64,000 bases of DNA from Terebella lapidaria (Eukaryota > Annelida > Polychaeta > Terebellida > Terebellidae). Both the position numbers and the translations under genes were made by a program. Shown one piece after another: positions 14,779 through 27,740 of this stretch. The stretch's first letter is position 1; each line of letters opens with the position of its first letter. The stretch is taken from assembly GCA_949152475.1 (NCBI GenBank), contig OX424561.1, forward strand, positions 4,278,001-4,342,000. The letters run 5' to 3'. Under the pieces are notes generated by a model. That model did not search any database. It was not told the origin of the DNA and saw nothing but the letters and a program-made list of their open reading frames with translations.

Positions 14779-16884
14779 GTCTGTTATATTTGCATGGGAA
14801 TAATTATGATTGATGGTCTGATTCAGTGTTCACTTTGAATGCTTCTGTTTTAATAAGACTGGTATCACAATGACTACCAGTAATTAATCAGCGAGTGTAA
14901 TTAGTTAGTACCGGTAATCAATTATATTCTTGAGTGATGTTACAAATACACTTTGCCTTCTTCAATACCAATTAGAATCTTTATTGCGCAGATGACTGAA
15001 GTGCTGATAATGTTGTCAATACATGTATAATGACCAGTTCTGAATGTTCCTACATGTTCTGCTTTCATCATTATGGCCTGTTGTCATGAAATTAGACAAT
15101 ATCTTATGCATTATGCATATTTTATTGCCTATAAAAGGGAATGCTCCATTTCTTTTGGTCATCCACGTAACTGTTTGTTTTGTTGCCATTGACACCGCTG
15201 TTGCTACCCTCATCCACGCTGTGTGTAGTGCAGATTTGTTTGGTTGCTATTGCTTTATCTTATGACCATATTGCCGTCACTTTTAATTTCACTGATCAAA
15301 CAGTTTTTTCACGCAGACTCAGATCAAAGTTCTCCCCACTCGGCCTCATTCTCGCAATGAAAAAATTTAGAGCAGTGCATTTCGTACCTGTACTTTATTA
15401 CCGGTAATTAATTAAGAACGCCTGTCGGTGATAAGGACTTATATTTCTCGGAAGGTTATTTTTTTTTCCAGGAGAATTGAGGTAGGAAAAGGGAGCTAGA
15501 GGGAATGAGGTGGAACTGATATTTGAGCTTTTATAATTAATTATTTCTACTCATTTCTCCTTGCATGGTTTGTTTCTGTAATGATAAGCTTGTGTAACAT
15601 TCAATCCTGTCGTACCTTGATGCAAGCATATTGTTATTTCTGAGTTTCGCGTTGATATCTCTGCTCCTGGATTGAGATTCTAATTGAAGATTTACGCCAG
15701 TGGACCACCCCGGTTTCGAGACATGCTTGATCAATGGTGACTTCCCCAAACACAGTCGTTGCCTTGCGAGACAACACGCAGTCACGGACATGGTTACCCA
15801 CGGTTACAGTACTGCCGTCAAGTGTATCAGGAAATGAACGGAACAAATTAAGCAAAAACAAACAGCAGTAAAAGTCGGCGGAGAGGTGAGCTTGAAATGG
15901 AAAATACAAGAGGCTTTGTCCTTCCTCCACGCATGCTAGAGTAAAATAAAAATACATTTTTATATGTTTTTGTTATGGGATGGCGAATAATGCAGCAATA
16001 ATAGACCTGTCCCCAACAGACCACCCATTGGGTTTCTACTTTCTACTTGATCAGAGAGAGTGCCATTCAAATTTATAATGGCACAAAGCCGAAGGAATCA
16101 TCCATAATCATAATTATTATCTTTTAAAGTATAGAGCATGATCAAAATCCTTAGCTGTACTGGAGTAATGCAAAAGTAAACACTGATGAATCGGGCTGTA
16201 GCATTGTGACACATGTCACAGAGTTCAGGAGAATCATCTACTTGAGGACAGGGGTCTAAATGTATCATTGTCAATGAAAATAATAACATACACACTCTAA
16301 GGTCCATTGGTGTGTGTAGGGCTCATGAGTGGCTGCATGCTCAGGGCACCAGTGTTTATGTTCAGGTGTGGCAGAATGTCCCGACCAGACCAGGAACCTC
16401 CCAGTGTAGATGTGCAGCCCTCCCACCTTGAAACCATGGAAACCCATACACCAGGCTAGACTGCTACAGTAGCCTTCTATGCTCATTCATGCCAATGTTG
16501 AAAGTAGCTTTTAAAAGATCTGCTTTTATGAAGTTCCACCAGGTACATATAAGCTGTACATCACTGCAGCAGACTTTTGACTCTCTCGCAGATCTATAGG
16601 TCTGTCAGGTCTGACCCTGTGAGGAGAGCGTACAGGTAGATATCGTCATGACTACCCAACCACGGTGCCTTTGATACACGTGGGAGCCAACTCTCCCACA
16701 GGTTTCCATGGTCACTATAGCTTGACTTGCTTCTTTGAAATGCATCTTTTGTTTTTGAGAACGTAGCCTGATAGATCTACCTTCAAATTGTTTTTCTATC
16801 ATCAGTACACAAGCAGGTGAAGTTTTCTTTTCTGTCATGTGTCCGGGAGTTCTGGAGTGCACTGGAGTGTTGTGTGTGAAGCAA

Positions 16885-16917
16885 GGGGGGGGGGGGGGGT
16901 GGGGGTGGGGTGGGGGG
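16885..16917. repeat. Poly-G tract with interruptions
   Basis: A run of 15 G, then G blocks broken by single T. It has strong G-quadruplex potential on the plus strand. Confidence 0.8.
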
Positions 16918-17886
16918 ATCAAGGGGGAATGGTCTGTGTGAAGCCAGCCTGGTCTTCCTTAGTGCTTGTTTTTTGAGCAATGGACACTCTCACAACAATC
17001 CATGGACATACCTACAGCTCCACGCCTGAGGTGGAGTATTAATAAACAAAACCATCTATATATTTGGCGAGTGGCTTTTTTCTGGAAACAAAAACAGTCC
17101 TAGAACTTTGCAATGCATCCCTGGAAATCAGACGGTTGTTGTCTTTTTGTTGAAATGGAGTAGTAAGATTTTTTTCTGGAGTGAGGGTGGGGAGGTGCAT
17201 TCACAATGAGAGAGAAAGGCAGTTGTGGGGAGGACTGTGCCATTGAGAGAAATTGCAGCACGCAAAGAGTAGAACAAGGAGATAAGATATCGGGATAGGT
17301 TACAGAGCTTCGTGCTTGCGTGCTCAAGGCAACAGTCCACGTTCTCCAGATCTGGTAAAGGGAGCTGCACAGTCCCAGGAAACCAGGCGATAAACCAACA
17401 AATCTGACAATATGGTTTAGTATTTTTTCATTCCCTGTCTTCCTTACAACAAGGAGCAATACTCCAGAGAAATGTTTTGTTTTAGACACGAGGATGCTCC
17501 AGGGAAGACCTGACAAAAGGCGGGCGGACGGACGGACGATGCCACTGACAGATGGACCACACTAGGACTACAGGTCCACTTCTGTCCGCCCAGTGAACAG
17601 TATCTTGTAGAACTCTTCGGACTTTCTGAAGAACCTCCGCTCACACCCCATTCCAGATAAACTTCTTACCAAAGATGGACTGGGAATCAGGGAGTCAGGG
17701 GCTGGGCCTGAGAGGAAGACATTGACTTGGCAATGTTCCAAGTTGCGCTGTAATCAGTGGCTTGCACAAACACTAGGAGAGACACTGTCCAGGTAACCAG
17801 GGGTAACTATGGGTAACCCACGGTAACAAGGCCACTTGAGTCTTTGTCTCCCGCTGGCATCCAGTGATCCACGGCACCCTACTTCT

Positions 17887-17933
17887 CCCCCCCCCCCCCC
17901 CTTCCAACCCTCACTCCCCCCCCCCCCCCCCCC
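17887..17933. repeat. Paired poly-C tracts
   Basis: Two C runs (about 15 and 18 bases) separated by about 14 bases. They have G-quadruplex potential on the minus strand. Confidence 0.8.
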
Positions 17934-20665
17934 TGGTAGCTGCCACAGTAACAGCGTGGCACAGAATGCCATCCCATTGCTGTCATAACGTTGTTATCGC
18001 GGCACGGCATGGTGACACTACTTGGCCTTACTTGTGAGGACTAGACTAGAGACCAGAAGGTGGTGGAAGACAACTGTGAGTGTAAATACCTAGTAAATGA
18101 AGTGGTTTTTGTAAGGCAAAACCTTTTTTCCCCATGAAAAACACACTCAATCAAACTGGAGATTGTTTCCATTATTGAAGTACCAGTGCTGGCAATAGCT
18201 GTTGCTACTCACCTTTTTTCTGTGGTTCTTGTGTATTTTTAATCCAAATATTTTTTGAAGCACATAAACATTGCGTATCCATTAGGTGGAGCTGATGAAT
18301 CAGGCTGATAGTAAAACTTTGACGTTCTATCGCTCTATCACGTGTAGTGGAGTTAGAAAGCAGGATAGTATCCAGTGAGGCTGATGCCAATGAAGTAATG
18401 TGAACGCAATAATAAAACACAAGCTGAAAAACTTCACTCTGAACGAGCGATCATCCACCAAAAACTAACACAACATTGTACACCTTCCAAAGAGAAGGCG
18501 GAATATTCCGATGTTATCGAGTCGTACCACTGGCATCAACACCCGCAGATAGGTTTTTGATCATTCGTCGAGACTTTCTGGGCAACCTTAGTGCATGTTC
18601 GCCATCAATGCAAGTTTTCCAACTCAATGGTACTCCATAAAAAACGACTTTTGTGAGATATTATTACCTCCGAGATGGAGTCCCGATGTTGGCACTGTCA
18701 GTTACTGTAGTATTCCGTTACTCTTTGCTGTGTATTTTTAAATATTCACATCAAAAACACAGCGAATAACATGAAGGAAAACAATCAAATCTCACAGATA
18801 TTCACGATTGCAAAATTTCCACGGTTTCCTGGTAGGTTCATCTAATCTGGAGTAAGAGTAAGCGAATGAAGCGCATAGTAAAATGTGGCTGAGTGTTTAT
18901 CGCTAGCTGCTCGATTATAAAAATGACTTGTTTTCCCGGAGATTATCCAATGCACGAACCAGCGTTTTCTGGTCTGGAGGTTCGGACTTGGCGGCCGTGC
19001 GGCAATATGTCTTGTCCTGGAGCTCTTTCCCTCGCTGCAGAGCCGTGGAGCCGTGGAGCCCGGGATAAGTGTGTTACGAGGCAGTAAGTTCTGAGCACTG
19101 CCCCTGTGCTTTCATGCGTCCTGACATCTGGGGCAGGCAAAGATCACCTCTGGCGGCCTGCATGCGTACCTGTGAAGGCGAGAACCACCGACAGACGACC
19201 CAGACACCTAATCAACGTTCTGCTTGTCCACCGTGAGTAACACTTGCTGTTCCCGTTCGCTGATCCCAGTTGAATCTGTTAGTGAGACGCTGGACGGACC
19301 GAGAGATATCCTGGCTGTCGGCAGCACTGTCTGATCTCCTGACTGCGATGTCCATGCAGCTTTACTCTCCCCAGTGCTGCTCCACCTCGCCTTTTTGTGA
19401 GACTTTTTATGGTTGACGTATGTGTTTTCTATTTAGGAGAGAACAGCTCGGCGGGAGAAAGTTACTTACTACTTTCCATTTTTCTCTCGGCTACTTTTAC
19501 CCCGCAATTCTTCCCATCCAAGTTCCACTCTAGCCACGACCAGAGCACCGTGGGGAGTGCGCGTGTGTGTTGGAGCATGCGTGCACTGTGTAGTTTTTTT
19601 TTTCGTTTCCCCACATGCAGAGGTCCTGGATAATTTGAGTAGTCTGCGCGGGCGACTGAGGAAGCAAGCGGATCCCTGACGCAATAGACGCAGCATCAAC
19701 GTAACAATACCACCATCCATCGAGCCCTGTACAGCAATTCCTCCAGCACAAGCTGCTCCAGACCTTCAATCGTCTCACTAGCCCTGGCCTGCAGTCTGTC
19801 CGTCCGTCTGTCCGTGACTTGTCTGCGCTGATCGCTCCGTAGCGGCACTTTCCACAGATAGCACTCTGGACATCTCTCATCACCACCACGCTACTTTGTT
19901 ATCACTCAGACAGCTCGCTCTTACAGAAAGTACAGCTTCCCAGAATTTACAAACTAGTTACACTGGCAGTTAATTCCATCAATGATGCACAAGGATGTCC
20001 AGGAAACTGTTACCATGTTTTCCTGATGAGCCGTGGGGTGGGAGATTGGCTCGTAGACTGGAATCTGAATGACAAATGTCTATGAGGGGGGATGTAGGCA
20101 CAGGGAGGGGGTCGATGACAGATATGTTGGGAGTTATGCAATTATTTATTTACTCTCACATAGTGCTTTTAGTACATATATCCATTCCAACAAACATCAT
20201 GACAAATTTGTGTTACAAGTTGCAGGAAAACGTGCCACCCACACTATTGACTGAATATATGTGATATTGTTCCTGGAAATCTTTTAATAGAAGATACTGT
20301 AGATGCAATGTAACAATACTGACTATGCTCTGATAATGGAATGAGACTTCATGTGAGCCACGAGGTCCATAATTTGTTAATGTTGTTGTTGTTTGTTCTA
20401 CTTCTTTGAACAAGGTAAATGGACATCCTGGCAGATGAGCAATCGTAGAAAATTGTCAGCCATCTAAGTCTTTGTTCTGGTGACATTGAGCTGTACTCTG
20501 AGAGGCGTGGCCTGTCCCTGGTCTGTCCGTGGCTGCCTGGAAGTACCCTGATCAATCAAGCGTGAAGTGTCATTGATCCCAGGAGCCATTAAGTGCTTGT
20601 TGTTTATTTCCTCCTATTGGAGAGTTCCGGGAAGAGATCGAGACACTTGACATGCGGAGAAAACA

Positions 20666-20712
20666 GGGGGGGGGGGGGGGGGGGGAGGTAGAGGTGTCTG
20701 AGTGGTCAATGT
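20666..20712 (+). repeat. Poly-G plus 27-bp duplicated flank, copy 1
   Basis: A run of 20 G is followed by a 27-base flank that recurs exactly at 21,775-21,801, again directly after a G run. The G tract therefore looks like part of a duplicated unit. The flank contains GTCTGAGTGG, faintly like a tRNA A box, but no B box follows. Confidence 0.65.
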
Positions 20713-21758
20713 ATTTCAGTGCCAGTCGCAGAACAGAGGCCACAATTGCAACTTTGTCAGACCCACTTAATGGACATTTTCATTGGTGTTTATCCCACAA
20801 TGCAGGGTTCTGGATTCAATGGATTTCCAATAAATCACCAGATTCGCCATTTCTTTGTTTTCTCATGTCAGGGAAATGAAACAATTTGGACCTGTCAGCG
20901 GAGTGTTTCCCCCTTCTCCAAGTTCCCTGAGATGGAATTTATGCCTGTAAAACATGACAACGATTATTGCAGAAGTAGCGGAGTTGATGCCTCCACACTT
21001 GCTGTGTCTTGTTTTCTCGTGTATACAACCCAAATGTTGTAATTGGAAAGATAACTCTTGCATTGCGATGGGGACTTTTTGCTCCTGTTTCTGGATGCAC
21101 TCTACGGTTGCCATGGCGTTACATGTAACTGAGCACTGAGACGCGGCTGGGAGGAGTCCAGATACAACACTGACACTTCTCCCGGTCTGGTAGTTATCAT
21201 CCAAACTCACGAATGATCTCAATACACATTATCTTAATCAGGACCTGGGCGTGATTCCGGCTGCCAGTGCCTCCAGGTCTTCAGAAGAAAGTTGTGCAAT
21301 GCGGCAAGTATTGGTTACACTTACACTCCATCATCTTGCAGACTTGTGCTGTGGTTGGCTGGTAGAGACATGTAAATACTTGGCTGATTGATTACTGCCC
21401 GCTTCACTTCCGATATCCTCAGCTATTCAGTGACTGATTTGACCAATCAGAGGTGGTCATTCTTTGGCTAATTGACCATCACCCATGGGGTGTTATTGGT
21501 AGCTAAAACATGCCAGATCGGATTCCAGATGGACTTCCCGCCTGGACATTCCGACTGGACTTTCCAATAGATAGTGGGTGATAACCTGGTTCCCTGGGGC
21601 TCTAGGTCAGTTCAGATCTAACAGAGACTGATAACTGTTGAGACCAGGTCAGTCTGAACCATATCGCACCTAAAACCACTGCAGAGGATCCCACTCAAGG
21701 GTCAGAGATGAAAGCATCATTTTGTGGAACAGGTAGGGGTGGGGAGCGTTGTGTGTGT

Positions 21759-21801
21759 GGGGGGGGGGGGGGGAAGGTAGAGGTGTCTGAGTGGTCAATG
21801 T
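21759..21801 (+). repeat. Poly-G plus 27-bp duplicated flank, copy 2
   Basis: Second copy of the unit at 20,666-20,712, about 1.09 kb away: a 15-base G run, then the same 27 bases. Confidence 0.65.
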
Positions 21802-21856
21802 GATGAGAGATTATATCCGGAAGCTTCTTTGAGTGGTCAGACTCTGGATCTTGTGA

Positions 21857-22078
21857 TACTGTAAAACCCTTTAAGTTTGCTGCCACAATTTTTCACGTTT
21901 TTGCCATCAGACCATGTTCGCGGCCATTTAATTTCACGGTTCGGCCGTCTCGAACAATTTTGTCATAACAATGTGGGTTGTCATCAGAGATGTTTTGCGT
22001 CCATTTAATTTCGTGATTCATTGGAGTCGCGAAATTCACAAAAATAAAAGGTCACGAATAATTTGTGACTTCACAGTA
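21857..22078. mobile_element. MITE-like element with TACTGT/ACAGTA ends
   Basis: The ends read TACTGTAAAA and TTCACAGTA, short inverted repeats flanked by or including TA. The interior has two versions of a CCATTTAATTTC segment followed by a C/T-rich or GTGATTC tail. Length is about 222 bp with no coding capacity. It resembles small DNA-transposon derivatives common in marine invertebrates; family assignment is inference. Confidence 0.45.
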
Positions 22079-22897
22079 ATCCGTGGTCAGTAGTAAAAAA
22101 AGAAATTCAGACAAACTTTGCAAATAGATTTTGAACACGGGTATTATGTGGTCATGCTGGCCAGTGGACTTGTTGGTGGGTTGGAAAAGCTGGACCACCA
22201 TATTTAACATGATATGTAACATTAGCCTCTACGGCTTTCATCCGGTGAGCTGAAAACCCAAGACTTGAGATGCTTCTGGGATTGGTAGACCTTTGCATAC
22301 CACGATAAATCTAAGATAAACGACAATGCGTAGTTGCTGGAAACAAAACATTGAGTACTCGCAAATTTGTATTGTAACTGGTAAATTTTCCAATTCTGGC
22401 AGATGAAGATCAGTTTTCTGAAGCAGCACATCAAAGTCTTCATTGGGATTCTTGGCTCAGTTCTATCAGTATTGATAAGCAGATCATGTACGGTGCCTGG
22501 AATGCCGGTCATGTAATGTTATCATGATACAGACAGTGTATCAATGGACCCGAGCATCGATACCTCTAGTCCTGCTCTCAGGTCTCAGACAGATGACGGT
22601 CGATCCCCTCGGGTCACAGATATGTTGGTTTAGTGTGTTTTTTAAAAATTAATAGATCTCAAAAATTTCGTTTCTCTGTGTGATCCCTGTACAGCAGCTG
22701 AAAATCTGTGATTGCTGATTGAAATTGTGAAAGAAAGTGAGTGAAATTATTGGTCATTTAGGATATATACTAGTTCCATACTTCCTTAACATGTACTTTA
22801 TTGTATCCCCCGAACAAAGTTCGGCGGATACTATGGATTTGGCTTCGTCGTCCGCGTCCGCGTCCGCCGCGTCCGCGTCCGCGTCCGCAGAGATTTT

Positions 22898-23270
22898 CTT
22901 GTGAACGCGCTACAGGCCGCAATTCTCACCCGATCACCATTATTTTTTGCAGGCACATATATAATGGTAAGATCCCGACACCAATCGATTTTGGTTGCCG
23001 TGGCAACTGAATTGGTCGTTTGGGGACACATTTTGCATTGAAAACAGCCTGTTTGAGACACATGGCTTGTGAACGCGCTACAGGCCGCAATTCTCACCCG
23101 ATCACCATTATTTTTTGCAGGCACATATATTATGGTAAGATCCCAACACCAATCGATTTTGGTTGCCGTGGCAACTGAATTGGTCGTTTGGGGACACATT
23201 TTGCATTGAAAACAGCCTGTTTGAGACACATGGCTTGTGAACGCTCTACAGATGGCAATTTTTGACGAAT
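22898..23270 (+). repeat. 168-bp tandem repeat, two full copies and a partial
   Basis: Repeats begin near 22,898, 23,066 and 23,234 with CTTGTGAACGC. The period is 168 bp, a multiple of three, so the minus strand stays open for about 169 codons with a 56-residue repeat. The first two copies are nearly identical; the third decays after about 30 bases. This is treated as noncoding element DNA. Confidence 0.8.
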
Positions 23271-23500
23271 CTCGATAATATTTGGAAGTGTTGTTGGGAA
23301 GGGCTGTCACACGAAACCAATCGTTTTTTAGAATGATCATATAAATATTAATATGTTAACAGCCTAACTTATTACAGAATTTTGAAATATCCATTTTGAC
23401 ATGTACGATCATTCCAATAGCCTGTACAGTGGAAGGTAATGACACTGGTTTCTTGTTCAGAATGGAGAACTGAAGTTTTCAGTGAAAACAGGACAATATT

Positions 23501-24790
23501 ACTGAATAAGTTAACATTAGTTTTATTAGTTAAGTCTATTATTGTCCACAATAAAAATAGTTAAGACGAGAAACGTTTATTATTAAGCTCAACAAGGTAA
23601 AGGTTTTGTCCAGTACAAATTTCATGGGTGTAACTGAATAAGTTAACATTATTTTTAATAGTTAAGTCTATTATTGACCACAATAAAAATAGTTAAGACA
23701 AGAAATATTTATTATTAACCTCAACAAGGTAAATGTTTTGTCCAGTACAAATTTCATTGGTGTAACCGAATAAGTTAACATTATTTTCACTAGTTAAGTC
23801 TATTATTGACCACAATAAAAATAGTTAAGTCTATTATTGACCACAATAAAAATAGTTAAGATGAGAAATATTTATTATTAAGCTCAACAAGGTGAAAGTA
23901 TGTCCAGTACAGATTTCATGGGTGTACTGAATAAGTTAACATTATTTTTACTAGTTTAGTCTATTATTGACCACAATAAAAATAGTTAAGACAAGAAATA
24001 TTTATTATTGGGCTCAACAAGGTAAAGATTCTGTCCAGTAGACATTTTATGTCTGTAACCAAATAAGTTAAAAAATTTTTTGCTAGTTAAGTCTATTATT
24101 GACCTCAATAAAAAAAGTTAAGATGAGAAACAATTATTATTGAGCTCAACAAGGTTAAAGATTTGTCCAGTACAAATTTCATTGGTGTAACCGAATAAGT
24201 TAACATTATTTTCACTAGTTAAGTCTATTATTGACCACAATAAAAATAGTTAAGTCTATTATTGACCACAATAAAAATAGTTAAGATGAGAAATATTTAT
24301 TATTAAGCTCAACAAGGTGAAAGTATGTCCAGTACAGATTTCGTGGGTGTACTGAATAAGTTAACATTATTTTAACTAGTTTAGTCTATTATTGACCACA
24401 ATAAAAATAGTTAAGACAAGAAATATTTATTATTGGGCTCAACAAGGAAAAGATTCTGTCTAGTAGACATTTTATGTCTGTAACCAAATAAGTTAACATT
24501 TTTTTTGCTAGTTAAGTCTATTATTGACCTCAATAAAAATAGTTAAGATGAGAAACAATTATTATTGAGCTCAACAAGGTTAAGGTTTTGTCTGGTAGAA
24601 ATTTCTGGGTGTAACCGAATAAGTTAACTTTATTTTTACATGTTAAGTCTATTATTGACCACAATGAAAATAGACAAGAAATATTTATTATTGGGCTCAA
24701 CAAGGTGAAGGCTTTGTCCAGTAGAGATTTTATGTTTGTGACCAAATAAGTTAACATTATTTTTTTGCTAGTTAAGTCTATTATTGATCA
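23501..24790 (+). repeat. About 132-bp AT-rich tandem array with higher-order structure
   Basis: Units carry AATAAGTTAACATTATTTT, GTTAAGTCTATTATTGACC and GAAATATTTATTATT. Successive units start near 23,501, 23,633 and 23,765. Some contain an internal duplication of the GTTAAGTCTATTATTG segment. A block of about 425 bp recurs (23,765 and 24,190), which indicates higher-order unequal exchange. Confidence 0.8.
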
Positions 24791-24799
24791 CAATAGCTT

Positions 24800-25620
24800 T
24801 TTATGAAAACATTGATCAACTTTTACTTTGAATTTCAACTTGAGACCATGTTTGGCACAAATTATGAGTTAAAATATAACTTATGGTGAAAAATTCGATC
24901 TGGCTCCTATTTCGTCATCTTGAAATGCAGTTTTGGTCAACTTTTACTTTGAATTTCAACTTGAAAGCATGTTTGGCACATATTATAAGTCGAAATATAA
25001 CTTATGGCGAAAAGTTCTATCTGGCTCCACTTTCGTCATCTTGAAATGCAGTTTTGGTCAACTTTTACATTGAATTTCAACTTAATACCAAGTTTGGCAC
25101 ATATTATGAGTTGAAATATAACTCATGGCGAAAAGTTTGATCTGGGTCCAATTTCGTCATCTTGAAATGCAGTTTTGGTCAACTTTTACTTTGAATTTCA
25201 ACTTGAAAGCATATTTGGCACATATTATGAGTCGAAATTTAATTTATGGTGAAAAGTTCGATCTGGCTCCAATTTCGCCATCTTGAAATGCAGTTTTGGT
25301 CAACTTTTAGTTTGAATTTCAATTTGAAACCAAGTTGGGCAGGTATTATGAGTTAAAATATAACTTATGACGAAAAGTTTGATCTGGCTCCAATTTTGTC
25401 ATCTTGAAATGCAGTTTTGATTAACTTTTACTTTGAATTTCAACTTGAAACCATGTTTAGCCCATACATGTATTATGAATCGAAATATAACTTATGGTGA
25501 GAAGTTCAATCTAGCTCCAATTTCGTCATCTTGAAATGCATTTTTGGTCAAATTTTACTTTGAATTCCAACTTGGAACCAAAATTGTAAAATATTCTGAG
25601 TTGAAATATAAATAGGTGAA
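24800..25620 (+). repeat. About 121-bp tandem array
   Basis: Seven or so units share CAACTTTTACTTTGAATTTC, GAGTCGAAATATAACTTATG and TTCGTCATCTTGAAATGC. The period is about 121 bp (for example 24,931 and 25,052). Divergence between units is higher than in the 168-bp block, so this array looks older. Confidence 0.8.
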
Positions 25621-25915
25621 AAGATTGATCTATCTGTATTTTCGTTATTTTATCAAACATGTCGAATGGAAATTCATATAAAGAGATTTCAGTGGTGATT
25701 TTGAATTCGACCTTCAATAACCTCGGAAAATCAGTGCAGCAGTTTTGGTGGGGAAAAGAAAACAGTTGTGACTTGGGATTTAACATTTCTCTGGTAATCT
25801 TTTTTAGCCCTTGCTCTAGTTTTTCACACTTGACAGTGATATATTTGGGGCAACAGAGATGATAGGGCTACGGGGGATACACCCAAGCGGTCGTAGGCGA
25901 CCGGAAGTGTCTAGT

Positions 25916-26935
25916 TTCTGTAACATGATTGTGTCATGTGATAAAATTTAACCATTTTTGTACTTCGTCAGTTAAACGTTTCTGACTGGTTTACCCATGG
26001 CCATGACTATAACAATGATCCGACTTTGATATTAAAGTGATATTGGCAGAAAGTTATGGACTTTTTCATAAGTTTCTGATCGAACGAAGATAGCATAACA
26101 GTTATATATCTGCACTTGTATGCCCAAACAGATGCCGCTTTCTAATCGATTTGGTTGTGATTTTCGGGTGGAGTTTCTTCGTTGCGAGTTACTTGGGTTT
26201 ATTCCCATGCAGTAATAAATTGTTCAATTACAATGGGTGAAATTTTATTTATAGTTATATATAGAAATAATACCCATACTTTTGTTTGCCAAAATGTAAA
26301 ACAGGTCAGTGGTAGGCAGCATTGAATCAATGTTACGTTCATGTATGCCGCAAGCAATAGATTTTGTCACAGAACATGTACAATGGCCCTTGATTCTGTG
26401 TGACAAGAAACAGAGCGTCGTCGTCTTTGCCGGAATACCGTGGACGTGTTGAGTAATTGCCGTTAAGGTGTGCGACTTTGAAGCCTTCCCTGGGGCAGTC
26501 CATCACTCGGTACACATTGTGATATTTTGTACTCGTTTCTTGGCCCAGATATCATCATCGTCATTGGCAACATTTCCGATACATGAAGTGGGTGGAATCC
26601 ATAGATGTAGTATAACTCATTCAGGGGCGTATAAATATCTAGACTGCATAATATGATAGAGGCATTTCCCCTTGAGACAGTTTACTAGGAATTGTGTGAT
26701 CATTCACGAAAAGTGATCATAAAACATGGGAACATGTACCATCCTAGCGAGAAACATCCGAATGGACATGAAGCTATCTTGAGTTCAGTATGGGCTTCAT
26801 TCTCATTGCACAATTTAGGCTGTATTGAATAGTCAGATGACTCAGTGAAATGTCCAAGAATCGACCTCCAGATCTATACATGTAGAATAAATTTTTTCCT
26901 GACGTTTGGGTGAAGCTCACTGTGTCACTGTTTGA
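25916..26935. other. Noncoding, nothing recognised
   Basis: AT-rich sequence between the Helentron-like element and the minisatellite. No gene, RNA or element end seen. Confidence 0.6.
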
Positions 26936-27740
26936 ACTAGATGCGTCTAGTAGAGCACACAACAGCGTCTAGTCAAAGAGCTTATTTTCACTTTATTGGT
27001 ATAAGCTCTTTGGTCTAGTAGAGTAGATAATAGCATCTAGTAGAGTATGCAACAGCGTCTAGCAGACCAGCTATTAGTGTCTAGTAGAATAGACAACAGC
27101 GTCTATAGTAGAGAAGACAACACCATCCGCTGGAGCACATATCATTGTCTAGTGGAATAGACAACAGTGTCTAGTAGAGTAGATAATAGCGTCAAGTAGA
27201 GCAGACAACAGTGTAAGCAACAGTAGAGTAAGCAATACCGTCTGGTAGAATAGACACCATCTATTAGAGTAGGCAATAACGTCTAGTAGAGTAGATGACA
27301 GCCTCTAGTAGAGTAGACAACAGTGTCTAGTAGAGTAAGCAATACCGTCTGGTAGAATAGACACCATCTATTAGAGTAGGCAATAACGTCTAGTAGAGTA
27401 GATGACAGCCTCTAGTAGAGTAGACAACAGTGTCTAGTAGAGTAAGCAATACCGTCTGGTAGAATAGACAGCATCTATTAGAGTAGGCAATAACGTCTAG
27501 TAGAGTAGATGACAGCCTCTAGTAGAGTAGACAACAGTGTCTAGTAGAGTAAGCAATACCGTCTGGTAGAATAGACACCATCTATTAGAGTAGGCAATAA
27601 CGTCTAGTAGAGTAGATGACAGCCTCTAGTAGAGTAGACAACAGTGTCTAGTAGAGTAAGCAATACCGTCTGGTAGAATAGACACCATCTAGTAGAGTAG
27701 GCAATAACATCTAGTAGAGTAGACAACAGCATCTAGTAGA
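26936..27740 (+). repeat. TCTAGTAGAG minisatellite with 107-bp higher-order repeat
   Basis: The basic unit is about 20-22 bp around GTCTAGTAGAGTAGACAACA. From about 27,231 the block starting AGCAATACCG recurs at 27,231, 27,338, 27,445, 27,552 and 27,659, exactly 107 bp apart, so five basic units became a homogenised higher-order unit. The left third is more degenerate. Confidence 0.85.

Larger units (their letters stand above)
1..20665. other. Gene-poor AT-rich DNA, no gene recognised
   Basis: No open frame here is long, repeated elsewhere, or similar to a family I know; the longest (about 140 codons near 9.6-10.0 kb) has the composition of chance translation. Contents are pure G or C runs (358-368, 3370-3384, 5113-5128, 6231-6244, 8591-8601, 16885-16899, 17887-17901, 17916-17933), TCCG microsatellites near 13.99 and 19.80 kb, one hairpin near 14.75 kb, and many copies of ACATGTA. 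It may be intergenic or intronic; short exons cannot be excluded. Confidence 0.6.
22802..25915 (+). mobile_element. Non-autonomous Helitron/Helentron-like element
   Basis: The left end carries TGTATCCCCCG (22802-22812). Its exact reverse complement CGGGGGATACA lies at 25871-25881, not at the very end. It is followed by a hairpin with stem CGGTCG/CGACCG and loop TAGG (25888-25903), seven bases, and terminal CTAG followed by T (25911-25915). A terminal-versus-subterminal inverted repeat pair plus a 3' hairpin before CTAG is the published plan of Helentron-type Helitrons. The interior has no Rep/helicase gene, only three tandem-repeat blocks, also typical of non-autonomous Helentrons. A left boundary slightly further out (ACTAG at 22,769) is possible. 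Confidence 0.6.

Noticed and set aside
20686..20712. tRNA or tRNA-derived SINE
   Set aside because: Only a poor A-box-like word; no B box (GGTTCGA) within range and no cloverleaf.
22831..23340. Minus-strand frame of 169 codons with a 56-residue repeat
   Set aside because: Follows from the 168-bp repeat being divisible by three; no recognised family, and it lies inside a noncoding mobile element.
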